In this document: one piece after another, positions 1-9,814 of the stretch
How positions within the stretch are numbered: the first letter of the stretch is position 1
Layout: each line of letters begins with the position of its first letter
From: JAKAIY01 sp963809385
Lineage (GTDB): Bacteria; Chloroflexota; Ktedonobacteria; Ktedonobacterales; JADMIN01
DNA: 64,000 bases
Reading direction: 5' to 3'
Assembly: GCA_963809385.1 (NCBI GenBank)
Contig: CAWEJL010000004.1
Span: 372,001 to 436,000 of the forward strand
Program-made: the position numbers and the translations under genes
The notes under the pieces: generated by a model
Databases searched by the model: none
What the model saw: the letters and a program-made list of their open reading frames with translations, nothing else
What the model was told of the DNA's origin: nothing

Positions 1-1546
1 AGACCTGGAGGTTGTAGATGTGCTGCCCCCAGCCAAGCTGGAAGTCCGTGGGGTTGGTATAGCTGCTGGACTCGGCCATCACGCGATAGTCACCGGCTGG
101 GAGCGAGATGGCCGCTGGCACGGTCAGATCGCCGGTCTGGTTGCCCAGTGGACACCACTGGTAGTGGCACTTCGAGGTCACGCACCCATTCACCGTTCCC
201 GGATACGCGCTACTCGCCATCTCATAGGCTTTAGAGGTGGTGCAACCGTTAGTGCTCATTGTGTTGTAGGGCAGCGCGTTGAATCTGCCCAGCAACGTGC
301 CTCCGGCCGGATTGGCTACGTCGGGGACGGTGTAGATCGAGAAGGTGGTTGTGAAATAAAGCGAGGGATCTTTGAAACCGAGCGTGGCGTAGTTGCTCCC
401 GGGGAAGTAGCCCGCGGGCGTCACCGGAGTATTTCCGCTGCAAGTCCAGTGAAAGGCGTCGAGCGGGTATTCATTGGTGCAGTCCCTGGTGCCGCCGGGG
501 CCAGTGTCGCTAGGCCCGAAGGGCGCATTCCACAACCAGACGCTGGACCCAGCCTGAACGACATGGATGTAGAACGCATAGCCGCCAGGATGCGCCGTGC
601 CTTGCGTGGCAGGCCCGGTGAAGGGCTGCTGGTCAGGGTTGCCAGAGCCGCAATGCGAGGAGCTCAGTCCGGCGTCAGCGTACTGTGGATGGTTGGTTGG
701 GAAGCCGTTGAAGGTCGTGTACGGATAGCCGAACTGTGCGGAGGGGTCCGGCGCGCCGGTGTAGGATGGCCCCTCCTGGCAGTAGACGAAGGCGTCACCC
801 TGTTGCTTCAGCTCGGCGGGGCCAGCGATGTTGGCGGCGAAGCTGCGCAGCGTGTCGTCACAGTCAATTGGCACAACGGGGTAGACATATGACTTGCAGA
901 TACCAAGGCCACCCCAGTTGCCAGCGCCACCAGAGGAGGCGGTAGTATCGGTTCCCAGCGAGACAGGCGGCAGGTATTCGGCCTGGGCGTTGGCGGTGAG
1001 TCTGACCGGGCCGACGCCGATGGCGCTGAGGAAAACGACGTTGAGCGTCTCAGTGATGTAGACGTGCACATCATACGGCTTGCCCGCTACCGGGCAGACA
1101 GCGATCTCAACGGTGGTGACGTCCGCCGGGCAGGCGGCGGCGGCGGAGATGGGCGTGGTGACCGGGTTGCAGCTCGGGCCAAAGCCATTTTTGGCGATTT
1201 CCTGCAGCGCGCGGCAGATGCCGCTGTCGTTGGGCGCGTAGGGCAGGTCAGCGGAGTAGAAGTTGGGCATGTAGATCACTGACGCCAGCGCGCCCGCCTC
1301 CGCCGCGCGCTGCATGCGCGCGTAGAGATCGTAGACGCGCACGCTGTCAATCGCGAGGCCCAGGATGCTGATGAGCGTGGTGAAGGTCAACGCGAAAATG
1401 ACGAGCGTCTGTCCACGCTGCCGGCGGCGCAGATGCCGTGGCGCCATATGGCCGGCTCTCGCGGCGGCTCGCGCGAGCCGCCGCGAGAGTGCGCTTCCCG
1501 CACCCGCGGCGGCAGCGCCGCGCCGCCATCGCCCCAACCTCAACAT
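1..1546 (-). CDS. TadG-like pilus-associated protein (3' end beyond the window)
   Basis: Continuous reading frame from an ATG at 1546 that runs off the left edge (about 515 codons seen). A basic N-terminal stretch ends in RRRQRGQTLVIFALTFTTL near residue 45, the positively charged plus hydrophobic helix typical of the Tad/TadG N-terminal domain (PF13400), followed by GLAIDSVRVYDLYARMQRAA. The rest is a long, Gly/Ser/Thr/Cys-rich segment expected to lie outside the membrane. GGAGAG lies 7 nt before the start. It follows two TadE-like genes on the same strand (83 bp gap to the nearer), so it probably belongs to a Flp/Tad pilus or secretion operon continuing leftward. The family is secure; no VWA domain is visible in the part present. 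Confidence 0.8.
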   Translation of the reverse strand, partial: MLRLGRWRRGAAAAGAGSALSRRLARAAARAGHMAPRHLRRRQRGQTLVIFALTFTTLISILGLAIDSVRVYDLYARMQRAAEAGALASVIYMPNFYSADLPYAPNDSGICRALQEIAKNGFGPSCNPVTTPISAAAACPADVTTVEIAVCPVAGKPYDVHVYITETLNVVFLSAIGVGPVRLTANAQAEYLPPVSLGTDTTASSGGAGNWGGLGICKSYVYPVVPIDCDDTLRSFAANIAGPAELKQQGDAFVYCQEGPSYTGAPDPSAQFGYPYTTFNGFPTNHPQYADAGLSSSHCGSGNPDQQPFTGPATQGTAHPGGYAFYIHVVQAGSSVWLWNAPFGPSDTGPGGTRDCTNEYPLDAFHWTCSGNTPVTPAGYFPGSNYATLGFKDPSLYFTTTFSIYTVPDVANPAGGTLLGRFNALPYNTMSTNGCTTSKAYEMASSAYPGTVNGCVTSKCHYQWCPLGNQTGDLTVPAAISLPAGDYRVMAESSSYTNPTDFQLGWGQHIYNLQV

Positions 1547-1628
1547 AGTCCATCTCTCCATGTTCACTGGTGTTTTCGTACATGCGCGCCGCAAGCCACT
1601 CTGGCTGGCGCGGGACGGTCACGCCCCA

Positions 1629-2234
1629 CTACTGGCCAACGCCGCTAGGCGGCAGTGGCTGGCCGATCACGACTTCCATCGGCATGACGGCGCGGTCATA
1701 CGAGCTGAACTGGCCGATGCCCAGCACGTTGAGCTGGAAGGTATAGCTGTAGTCAACCTCGACACCGAGCGAATCTTCGGTGAATGGAATCGTTGAGCGC
1801 TGGCCCGGCGCCCAGTTGAGCGACGTGGCTGGCGGCGAGATCGTACCATCGGGGTTGCAGATCGCGTTTCCCGAATAGACGTCTTCATCGGCGACAATCG
1901 GATTGCCGCTGGCGTCCGGATTGAAGATGATGATTTGCTGGATCTGTACATTGTGGTCTACGGACAGAGCCGCCCTGATAGCGCCGATGATCGCGCAGTC
2001 CGCCTGCGGGGCGTTGCCAAGTGTGGCTCCCACCCGGGCGCTGGTGCGGGCAGCGTAGACGATGTTGAGGTGATCGTTAAGCAGGGAGGCGATGTCGGTC
2101 GAGCCGACAAGCGCGAACATCAACAGTGGGGCGAACAAGGCGAACTCCACGAACGCCTGGCCGCGCGCGCGCCTCGGCCGCCAGCCGGATCGCCCGCATG
2201 GAATACAGAAGAAGCGCATAACAATGGAACGCAT
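1629..2234 (-). CDS. TadE-like minor pilin
   Basis: About 200 residues. After a short Arg-rich N-terminus the protein has RGQAFVEFALFAPLLMFAL, the TadE signature (PF07811): a pseudopilin-like segment with the conserved Glu five residues into the hydrophobic helix. The remainder is a small extracytoplasmic domain. TadE-family proteins are minor pilins of Flp/Tad pili, processed by a TadV-type peptidase. I chose the ATG at 2234, which has AGAGG upstream; a GTG at 2252 and an ATG at 2219 are alternatives. It lies between a second TadE-like gene and the TadG-like gene, all on one strand, suggesting co-transcription. Confidence 0.82.
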   Translation of the reverse strand: MRSIVMRFFCIPCGRSGWRPRRARGQAFVEFALFAPLLMFALVGSTDIASLLNDHLNIVYAARTSARVGATLGNAPQADCAIIGAIRAALSVDHNVQIQQIIIFNPDASGNPIVADEDVYSGNAICNPDGTISPPATSLNWAPGQRSTIPFTEDSLGVEVDYSYTFQLNVLGIGQFSSYDRAVMPMEVVIGQPLPPSGVGQ

Positions 2235-2336
2235 GTTGCGGTATCCTCTCACCCAACCACGGCCTCCACCGGTTCACCCAACAAGGCCAACAAGGCAGTG
2301 GCGCTATATCCAGCGCGCGGCGCTATACAGGAAGCG

Positions 2337-3002
2337 CTAGACGTTGGGCCATGGCGCGCTCACATAGGCCAAAGCGGGCGCGGGCGCGGGCCGCATCCCA
2401 TACTCCTGTGGCTCGATGCGCTGCACGGAGAGCGCGGTCAGGATGATCTGCGGGCTGGTGGTCGCGAAGAACGCCGTCAGGTATGTGTACTGGTAGGTGA
2501 TCCGCACGCCCAGGTAATCGGCGGAAATGAGCTGATCATTGCGCGTGGCGACGGGCCAGCCGTAGGTCCACTGGCTGGTCTGAGCGTTGTAGATGTCTTC
2601 CTGAGGGCAGGGAAAGACCTGCGTGCCGTCCGAGCAGCCGCCAGTCTCGCTGGCGTGAAAAATCTCGACGCTGATGACTTTGGCCACGACGAGGCCGCTC
2701 ACGCGAGGGATAATGGCCTGTGTAACCATTTCAGAGTCAATGTTGACGTCTGTCGGGCCAATGATCGCACCATACCGGGCCGCATCCTGCGCGGCAAAAT
2801 TGAAAGCGCCGATCGAGGCGTTGATGAGCGCGTACTCAACCACACCGAAGATCAGAATAATGAAGACTGGCGAGATCAACGCGAACTCGACGAGCGATTG
2901 CCCGCGCGAGCGCCGACGGTCTGTGGCCCCTGGGCGCGCCGAAGGGCCAGATCGCTTACGTGCGCATCTGGACATTTCTCTGTTTACCCCATGACAGCGC
3001 AT
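2337..3002 (-). CDS. TadE-like minor pilin (first gene of the pilus cluster here)
   Basis: About 221 residues. RGQSLVEFALISPVFIILIF near residue 35 is the TadE helix with its conserved Glu, preceded by an Arg/Lys-rich cytoplasmic stretch. The rest is a predicted extracellular domain with two cysteines about 10 residues apart. The start is uncertain: ATG 3002, ATG 2975 and a TTG at 3014 are in frame and none has a strong ribosome-binding site. Downstream on the same strand, after 102 bp, is a second TadE paralogue and then a TadG-like gene. The two TadE proteins differ clearly outside the helix, so they are likely distinct minor subunits, not a recent duplication. Confidence 0.82.
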   Translation of the reverse strand: MRCHGVNREMSRCARKRSGPSARPGATDRRRSRGQSLVEFALISPVFIILIFGVVEYALINASIGAFNFAAQDAARYGAIIGPTDVNIDSEMVTQAIIPRVSGLVVAKVISVEIFHASETGGCSDGTQVFPCPQEDIYNAQTSQWTYGWPVATRNDQLISADYLGVRITYQYTYLTAFFATTSPQIILTALSVQRIEPQEYGMRPAPAPALAYVSAPWPNV

Positions 3003-3640
3003 GCGGCCTGGCAAACCGTGCGCGACTACTCCACCCCGTTTGCTCCTCGCCCGTCATGTCTGTCTCCCTTGCGTGGCTGGCGCCTCATCCCGATGAAGCG
3101 CCACCAGGGCACGTCAATGTGGTGAGAGCACACGGTGGCTCACGCACGCTCAGGCAAAACGTGTCACTTCTCCATAACGGGCGGCGATTTGCGCTGATAA
3201 CATCCATACGACAAACCCCTTATGCGCCAGATGGCTCATAGGGGGAAGGGTGGCGGGGGAAGGGTGGCGATTGAAGCGCGCGCGCCGGATGTGTTTCCCG
3301 CGCCCTCACGCGCCAGCGTGTCCCCGCGCTGGCGTTTGGTGTTCCACCCACTGGTCCCACAAATACTCCTTCACCCGAGGTGTCCGGGTTATGATCGCTG
3401 CGATGGCAGAGACTGCTTGTTCTCAACCCGGCTGAACCTCAACGCCCTTTAGCCCCCGTAGATGGTGAAGGCATGGTGAAGGCGTAGAGTACGCATCACA
3501 TAACGCGGCACGGCTGGCGCAGAGGTTGGGCAATACGCATTCAACGGTGTAGTAAACGTTAATGGGGCGAAGTGGTTATGCGTCCGCTCTGACGCCCCCC
3601 CATTTGGATAATCGCGCACGCCAGCGCGGATAGGCGAATC
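3003..3640. other. Divergent intergenic region, no gene seen
   Basis: It separates the minus-strand pilus genes from the plus-strand TPR gene and should contain promoters for both. It has AT-richer patches (around 3490-3560) but I could not identify a convincing -35/-10 pair or a protein with believable composition. The short ORFs here are Arg/Pro-rich noise. Confidence 0.5.
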
Positions 3641-5137
3641 ATGCGTCTTCACGCTCCAGAGACCACCACGGACGCCCCCTGGCGGGAGGACTCGCTCCCG
3701 GTTAAGCCACGACTCCGCCCAGGCTCGCTGGTCGCACTGACGCTGGTCGCGCTGGCGCTCGTCGTGGCGCTGGTCCCCCAGCGGCCCGGCGTCGCGGCGC
3801 TGCTCAATGCCGCGACCCAGCAACGCGACGCCTATCGCTACGATCGGGCGCTCGCGTTCTACGCCGAGGCGCGCGCGGAGGCTCCGAGCGACCCACGCCC
3901 CACCTGCGCCGAGGGCGCGGTGCTCGTCCTCCAGCGGGAGCCACTGGCGGCTGTGGCGGCGTATCAGGACTGTGTAGCGCAGGCCCCCGGCGACGCGGAA
4001 GCCTGGCTGACGCTGGGTGACACACTTGCCGCGACTGGCCGCGCGCGGGACGATGCGGCCAGTGTCGCCGCCTGGCAGCGGGCGGCCCAGCTTGGCTCGG
4101 CGGAGGGCTGGGAGCGGATGGCGGAGCGTGACGAGCGGCTGGGACTGCTCGACGCCGCGACCAGCGCCTGGGCGCAGGTCTCGCCTGATGGCGCGCTGGG
4201 CGACCTGGCGGCGGCGCATCTGGGGCTGCTGGCGCTGGCGCGCGGGAATGCGAGCGCCGCGCGCGCGCATCTCGCCAGGGTGGCGGGCTCCACATCCGAT
4301 CTCGCCACCCGCATGCGCAACGCCGGAATATTCCTGTTCGACCAGCGAACGCCCGCTGTCGCGCTCGACTGGGAAGGCATCGGACACGCGCTCCTGGGGA
4401 TGGGGCTGCCCGCGCTGGCGCTGGGGCCATTCCAGCGCGCCGTCGCGCTGGCGCCTGGTGACGGATCCGCCCACGCCTACTACGGCTATACGCTCTGGCT
4501 TCTGGGCGAGCGCGCCGCCGCCCGCACGCAGGTCGCCGCCGGACTGGTAGACCCGCCCACATTGCCATTCGCCTATTACGCCGCCGGGCAGGTGGCGCTG
4601 AGCGATGGGAAGGCGGCGCTGGCGCTGGCGTACTTCCAGGCGGGACTGCGGGGCGACGCGCATAACGCCGCGCTCTGGGGCGCGGCGGGCGACGCTGCGG
4701 TGGCATCGGGCCAGTACCTGGTCGCTGAACTCTCGTACCAGAACGCCGCGCAGGAGAGCGCTACCCCTGACGCGACGATCACGCTCATCAGGTTCTATCT
4801 GACGCGGGGGCTTGGCCTTGATGACGGAACAGCGTTGGAGGCCGCGCGGAATGGGATCCTGCGCTTCCCCCAAAGTGAGCCGCTGGTCTATCTGCAAGGG
4901 CTAATCTATAACGCGCTTAGCCAGACAAACTACGCCCAGGGCGTGTTCCAGTTCGCGCGGCAGCTCGACCCGACCGATCCGGGGCCGTGGCTCTATCTGG
5001 GACGCTACGCCGCCGCGAGCGGTGATACCGTCCCCGCTGTCGAAGACCTTCGCACCGCGCTCGCCCTCCAACCCAACGGCCCCTACGCGGCGCAAATCCG
5101 CACCGCGCTCGCCCAGCAGCCAGCGAATACGTTATAG
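3641..5137 (+). CDS. Membrane-anchored tetratricopeptide repeat protein
   Basis: 498 residues. A cytoplasmic N-terminus with many charged residues is followed by one hydrophobic helix (about residues 29-46, SLVALTLVALALVVALVP) and then a long Ala-rich helical domain of TPR-like repeats, e.g. AYRYDRALAFYAEARAEAP and ALGPFQRAVALAPGDGSAHA. It is probably a scaffold facing the outside of the membrane; no catalytic motif is visible. It directly precedes the kinase/phosphatase block on the same strand, so a role as an interaction partner of that system is possible but is only inference from position. A long minus-strand ORF covering the same region is an antisense shadow caused by high GC. Confidence 0.8.
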   Translation: MRLHAPETTTDAPWREDSLPVKPRLRPGSLVALTLVALALVVALVPQRPGVAALLNAATQQRDAYRYDRALAFYAEARAEAPSDPRPTCAEGAVLVLQREPLAAVAAYQDCVAQAPGDAEAWLTLGDTLAATGRARDDAASVAAWQRAAQLGSAEGWERMAERDERLGLLDAATSAWAQVSPDGALGDLAAAHLGLLALARGNASAARAHLARVAGSTSDLATRMRNAGIFLFDQRTPAVALDWEGIGHALLGMGLPALALGPFQRAVALAPGDGSAHAYYGYTLWLLGERAAARTQVAAGLVDPPTLPFAYYAAGQVALSDGKAALALAYFQAGLRGDAHNAALWGAAGDAAVASGQYLVAELSYQNAAQESATPDATITLIRFYLTRGLGLDDGTALEAARNGILRFPQSEPLVYLQGLIYNALSQTNYAQGVFQFARQLDPTDPGPWLYLGRYAAASGDTVPAVEDLRTALALQPNGPYAAQIRTALAQQPANTL

Positions 5138-5366
5138 AAGCGTGGGCGGTCGCACGGGCGCCACGCCTGCGGCGGACAGCGAAGGCGCCGCGTGGTAGAA
5201 TGATTCCCTAGCAAGCCAGGCTGATGGGGCCGCCCGCGAACACAACGCCTGCGCGCGCGTTATATGGTTATGCGTTGATGAGTTTGGGCTGCCTCACGTT
5301 CCACGGATGGGCACGAGGCGCCCGCTGACTAGCTCGACTAGCCCGCGTGGCGAGGGAGGGATGAGC

Positions 5367-7478
5367 ATGACCAGGTATCCCGGAGATCAGGGCGGGAATC
5401 CACCCGGTTCGCGCGAACTGGGTGATCCCCGCGATCCTCGCGGGAGCTCAGGCTTCCTGCCAGGCGACCCTCGTGGAGGGTTTCCTGGCCAGCCCTACAC
5501 GCCCGGGCCAACCATTCAACAAGGCGGCCCAACCATTCAGCCGATGCAGCCAATCCGCGCGGGACGCCCCGATCAGGGGAACGAAGAGACCGCGGGCTTT
5601 CAGGATCGCGCGCAATATCAGCTGGCCCCAGGCACACGGCTGCAGGGTGGGCGCTATGTCATCGAGTCGGTCATCGGCAAAGGCGGGATGGGCCATGTCT
5701 ATCGCGGAAAGGATACACGCCTGAACCGCGTGCGCGCGATCAAGGAAATGATCCCGCAGATGGGCGACCCGGAGGCGGGCCTGATCAATTACGCGCGTGA
5801 GGCGCAGGTGATGCTCGATCTGGAGCATCACAGTATCCCCCAGGTATTCGACACGTTCGTCGAGGGGCGCCGCGCCTATATCGTCATCCAGTTCGTCGAG
5901 GGTGAAAACCTGGAACAGCGGCTTGACCGCACGCCCGGCTTCCTCACGCAGGAGCAGGTCGGGGACTGGATGCTGCAGCTCTGCCAGATCATCGGCTACC
6001 TCCATGCTCAACACCCGCCGATAATCTTCCGCGATATCAAGCCCAACAATATCATCGTCACGCCGGAGAATCGGATTGTTCTGGTAGACTTCGGCATCGC
6101 CAAGGCATTCCATGAAGGCCAGGAACACACCAACGTCGGCACCAATGGCTACGCCGCCAAAGAGCAGTACATGCGTCAGGCCGAGCCACGCTCCGATATT
6201 TACTCGATCGGCGCGACGATGCATCACCTGCTGACGCGTAGCGACCCGCGCACGAACGCGCCTTTCTCCTTCGTTGATCGCCTGCCCCGCAAGCTGAATC
6301 CCGCAATCTCCGAGGCGATGGAAGCCGTCATCATGAAGGCGGTGGCCATCGAGAAGGAAGATCGCTATCAGACCACCGAGGACCTGGCGCGCGCCATCGA
6401 AAGCGCGCTGGGCCTAGCCCCAGTGGACGACACGGGCATGTACCGCGCCACGCGCGCGACGGCCCGCCCGTGGGAGCCAGCCATCGGTCCAACCGGCTCG
6501 CTCCACATCGGCCCAGAGGTCTTGTGGGCATTCACCACCGGCGATGAGGTGCGCTCGACGCCGCTGCTCACCGCCGACACGCTGTACATCGGCTCGTACG
6601 ACAGCTACTTTTACGCGCTCGACCGCCGGAGCGGCTCCTTGAAGTGGAAATTCAAGACGGATGACGGAATCTGTGGGCGTGGCGCGATCTGGCGCGATCT
6701 GGTTATCATTGGCTCCGAGGATGCGTCCGTCTACGCGCTCAACGCGCAGACCGGGGCGCTGGCCTGGCGCCATCCCACCGCGCGGCATGTGCGCTCGTCG
6801 CCGCGCGTGTTCAATGATCTCGTCTACGTCGGCTCGGACGACGGCGCGATGTATGCGCTGGATCCACGCACAGGCGCGCAGGTCTGGAGCCACCCGACCT
6901 ACCGCGAGGTAGTCTCGTCGGCGGCGTATGCGCGGGGCATGATCTATTTCGGATCGCGCGATGACTATGTGTACGGAGTGGACGCGCTGACGGGCGAAAA
7001 GAAATGGTCGTTCCGAACGAGCGCCAGCATCATCTCCACCCCCTGGGTGGACGACGACTATGTGTACATTGGCTCCTCCGATTTCACCATCTATTGCCTG
7101 GAAGCCAAGTCGGGCTGGCGCGCGTGGGAGGAGCGCACGGAAAAGTTCGTGATCTCGTCTCCGGTGATCGCAGGCGATAATCTGTATATCGGCTCAACCG
7201 ATAACCATCTGTACTGCCTCAACCGGCGCACAGGGCGCCGTCAGTGGCGCTATCGCGCGGGGCATCAAATCAACTCGACTCCGTTCGTCGCGGATGGTGT
7301 TGTCTATTTCGGCAGCATAGACCGCTCCATCTACGGACTGGACGCGGTTACTGGCAACCTGCGCTGGCGCTATGAGACGGATGGCATGGTGCCAGGTTCG
7401 CCAGTCGTGGACCAGGGCATTGTCTACGTTGGCAGCGCCGATCATCGCGTCTACGCGCTGCGGGCCGCCGTGCCGTAA
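5367..7478 (+). CDS. Ser/Thr protein kinase with C-terminal PQQ beta-propeller
   Basis: About 703 residues. A Gly/Pro-rich leader of roughly 90 residues precedes a Hanks-type kinase domain: glycine loop GKGGMGHVY (about 104), catalytic Lys in RAIKE (about 126), catalytic loop IIFRDIKPNNII (Asp about 203; Phe replaces the usual His), DFG at about 221, and GTNGYAAKEQY as activation/P+1 segment. Residues about 380-703 are PQQ-like repeats (YIGSYDSYFYALDRRSG and similar), predicted to form a beta-propeller. No transmembrane helix separates the two, so the propeller is likely cytoplasmic and may sense a ligand or recruit substrates. GGAGGG lies 6 nt before ATG 5367; ATG 5361 is an alternative. The phosphatase and VWA genes follow, suggesting one phospho-signalling unit. 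Confidence 0.92.
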   Translation: MTRYPGDQGGNPPGSRELGDPRDPRGSSGFLPGDPRGGFPGQPYTPGPTIQQGGPTIQPMQPIRAGRPDQGNEETAGFQDRAQYQLAPGTRLQGGRYVIESVIGKGGMGHVYRGKDTRLNRVRAIKEMIPQMGDPEAGLINYAREAQVMLDLEHHSIPQVFDTFVEGRRAYIVIQFVEGENLEQRLDRTPGFLTQEQVGDWMLQLCQIIGYLHAQHPPIIFRDIKPNNIIVTPENRIVLVDFGIAKAFHEGQEHTNVGTNGYAAKEQYMRQAEPRSDIYSIGATMHHLLTRSDPRTNAPFSFVDRLPRKLNPAISEAMEAVIMKAVAIEKEDRYQTTEDLARAIESALGLAPVDDTGMYRATRATARPWEPAIGPTGSLHIGPEVLWAFTTGDEVRSTPLLTADTLYIGSYDSYFYALDRRSGSLKWKFKTDDGICGRGAIWRDLVIIGSEDASVYALNAQTGALAWRHPTARHVRSSPRVFNDLVYVGSDDGAMYALDPRTGAQVWSHPTYREVVSSAAYARGMIYFGSRDDYVYGVDALTGEKKWSFRTSASIISTPWVDDDYVYIGSSDFTIYCLEAKSGWRAWEERTEKFVISSPVIAGDNLYIGSTDNHLYCLNRRTGRRQWRYRAGHQINSTPFVADGVVYFGSIDRSIYGLDAVTGNLRWRYETDGMVPGSPVVDQGIVYVGSADHRVYALRAAVP

Positions 7479-7529
7479 GCCCCTGGAGATATGGCGCGGC
7501 TGTGGGTGGCGGATGGTAGTCTGGGGTGG

Positions 7530-7570
7530 CATGTGGTAGGACGTGGTAGGACGTGGTAGGACGTGGCATG
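7530..7570. repeat. Short tandem direct repeats of ACGTGGTAGG
   Basis: Three to four consecutive copies of a 10-base unit, the last degenerate, in the gap between the kinase and phosphatase genes. They sit about 100 bp upstream of the phosphatase start. They could be slippage or a binding array; the sequence alone does not say which. Confidence 0.6.
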
Positions 7571-7660
7571 GTGGGGCGCCGCGATGGCGCGCCCGGGCGG
7601 CCTCCTGGGAGGCCTCTGGGAGGCCACGTTCGTGTAGCGAGAGAAGAGAAAGCATCAGAT

Positions 7661-9727
7661 ATGGATCCTATGGATGTGGATGATGGGCGCGCCGCGGCGC
7701 CCGAAGCGGACTCCACCAGCGCCCCGGCGCTCCAGGAGGACGCGCCGATGATGAGTGAGACGCCTGATAGCTCCACGAGCAAGGAGCGCGCGGAGCAACC
7801 AGAAGAGGCCGCGCCGCCAGTCACCCGGCCCCTGGATGAACTCGCCGTGACCACGCCGCTGAAAGCGCTGTTGACGCCGGATGCGAAGGCCGCGCTGAAT
7901 CTCACCGCGCAAGCCCAGGCGACCGGTGAAGCGGACGCCGTGACGGATGCGCCGGAGCGTGATCCGCTCACGCCAGGCGCGACGCTGGCGGGATACGCCA
8001 TCGAGCGGCTGCTGCGGGTCGAGAGCGAGGGGCCAGTCTACCTGGCGACACCACCCACTCACGCCACGGACACGACGGACGAGACGGACGCCACGCCAGA
8101 AGCCGCGCAGGACGTCGGGGCGCCGCCCTGGCGCTACATCGCGCGCGAGATTCCCGCAAGCGACGCCGCGCGCCTGGAGCGTGTCGTGGCGGCGGGCGCA
8201 CGCGGGCCGGGATTGCTGGCGCCCGTAGCGCTCGCTCATGAGCAGGGACGCGCCTTTCTGATCAGCGTCGAGCTGCCCGGCTCCGGCGCCCAGCGCGACG
8301 AGCCCGCGCCGCCGTTGGGGACAAAGGAGCGGTTGCGCCCGGTGGATGCGCTGACGGCCTGCGCGCAGCTTGCGGGCGCCCTATCAGCGCTCCATCGCAG
8401 CGAGCTAGCGCATCTGCATGTCTCGCCGGATCGGGTGTCGCTCTACGATGGGCGCGTCTATCTGGCTGGCGTCGAGGACGCCACGCCCGTCGCTGATCCC
8501 GAAGAAGGGCGGACGCTCTACGCCCGCGACGCCAACTTCCTGGCACGGACCGTAGGGGCGCTGGGCGGCGCGGGTGACGTGACGCTGTGGGACCGTGATT
8601 CCAGCGCGCAGCGCAGCCTGCGCGAGATCGCCGCGCGTGGCGAGGCGGGCGGCTACGCGACGATTGATGAGGTAGCTGAGGCCAGCTCACTGGCGCTGCA
8701 GACCCTGATGGTGGCGGGCGCGCGCATGGGGGCGGATGTCCGCTCGGTGCGATTACGCTTGATCTCGGGGGCTGCGTCCAGTGTGGGGCGGGTGCGCTCG
8801 GAGAACCAGGACGCCTGGGCCGCTATACAGTTTGATATTCGCGATGACGCGGCCGCCGACGCGCCGCTCGGCGTTTTCCTGGTAGCCGATGGCATGGGCG
8901 GCGAGGCGCACGGTGAGATCGCCAGCCGGCTCGTAGCGCGCATCGTCACCGCCGAGATGGCGCGCCGTTTCCTGGAGCCGCAAGCCGCCTGGCCCGCAAT
9001 CGCGATCTTCACCGCCGCCACTGATGACGTCAGCGCCGCGCCGCAACTCCCGCTGGCGCAGGCGCTGGAGCAAGCGGTGAAAGAGGCCAACCGGCGCACG
9101 CGCGCGTTCGGCGCGAAGCTCAACGCGACCACCGGCTCGACAGTCACCGCGCTGGCCGTCTCTGGCGCGCGGGCGGCGCTGGCGCATCTGGGCGATAGCC
9201 GGGCTTATCTGCTGCGCGATGGCCAGCTTCTCCAGCTCACCGAGGATCACTCGCTCATCGCGCGGCTCGAGGCCATGCAGCACCCACTGCTCGACGATCC
9301 CAGCTTCATGGTGCCACGCAGTGTGCTCTACCGCTCAATCGGTCAGGAAGACGACACAGCGCCGGACATGATGCAATTCGTGCTGGCCCCAGGCGACCGC
9401 ATCGCGATGTGCAGCGACGGGCTGTGGGACGAGGTCTCGTCGGAGCGGATCGGGCAGACGCTGGGCGACGCGACGGACCCCATCTCCTGCGCGACTGAGC
9501 TGGTCGCAATCGCGAATGCGAGCGGCGGCCACGATAATAGCACGGCAGTGGTCGTGTTCGTGTACGCGGAGGCCACCGACCTGCCCTTCGACGGCTACGC
9601 GCCAGAGGCTACGCCAGACAGTGCGAACAGCGCGCCAGACGGCGATGCGCCTGGAGACGAGCTGGCAGCGGATGCTCCAGATGGTGACGGGCCAGAAGGT
9701 GAAAGCGCGGGCTCTGACGCAGATTAG
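7661..9727 (+). CDS. Pseudokinase-PP2C phosphatase fusion
   Basis: 688 residues. The C-terminal third is a PPM/PP2C Ser/Thr phosphatase with metal-binding motifs in order: RSENQDAW, VADGMGGEAHGE, LGDSRAYLLRDG, MCSDGLWDEV and GGHDNSTAVVV. About residues 100-340 look like a decayed Hanks kinase: GYAIERLLRVESEGPVYLA at the glycine-loop position without the glycines, ALHRSELAHLHVSPDRVSL where HRDxKPxN should be, and VYLAGVEDA in place of DFG. Catalytic Lys, HRD Asp and DFG are absent, so this part should be a pseudokinase. The acidic N-terminus (1-95) is low complexity, and an acidic tail follows the phosphatase. It probably reverses phosphorylation by the adjacent kinase, with the pseudokinase as a docking or regulatory module; that pairing is inferred. 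Confidence 0.88.
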   Translation: MDPMDVDDGRAAAPEADSTSAPALQEDAPMMSETPDSSTSKERAEQPEEAAPPVTRPLDELAVTTPLKALLTPDAKAALNLTAQAQATGEADAVTDAPERDPLTPGATLAGYAIERLLRVESEGPVYLATPPTHATDTTDETDATPEAAQDVGAPPWRYIAREIPASDAARLERVVAAGARGPGLLAPVALAHEQGRAFLISVELPGSGAQRDEPAPPLGTKERLRPVDALTACAQLAGALSALHRSELAHLHVSPDRVSLYDGRVYLAGVEDATPVADPEEGRTLYARDANFLARTVGALGGAGDVTLWDRDSSAQRSLREIAARGEAGGYATIDEVAEASSLALQTLMVAGARMGADVRSVRLRLISGAASSVGRVRSENQDAWAAIQFDIRDDAAADAPLGVFLVADGMGGEAHGEIASRLVARIVTAEMARRFLEPQAAWPAIAIFTAATDDVSAAPQLPLAQALEQAVKEANRRTRAFGAKLNATTGSTVTALAVSGARAALAHLGDSRAYLLRDGQLLQLTEDHSLIARLEAMQHPLLDDPSFMVPRSVLYRSIGQEDDTAPDMMQFVLAPGDRIAMCSDGLWDEVSSERIGQTLGDATDPISCATELVAIANASGGHDNSTAVVVFVYAEATDLPFDGYAPEATPDSANSAPDGDAPGDELAADAPDGDGPEGESAGSDAD

Positions 9728-9814
9728 AGAGTGGCGTGTCACTCTGAGATCTGGTCGGATTGAGGGTATGGGGGGAAATCGAATGATGGGTATGCGAAGG
9801 GAGCGCTGGAGGAG

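Noticed and set aside
20..892. 290-codon plus-strand frame
   Set aside because: Antisense of the TadG-like gene; the minus strand gives a recognisable Tad helix and a natural extracellular composition.
3449..4897. 482-codon minus-strand frame
   Set aside because: Arg/Gln-rich antisense shadow of the TPR gene on the plus strand.
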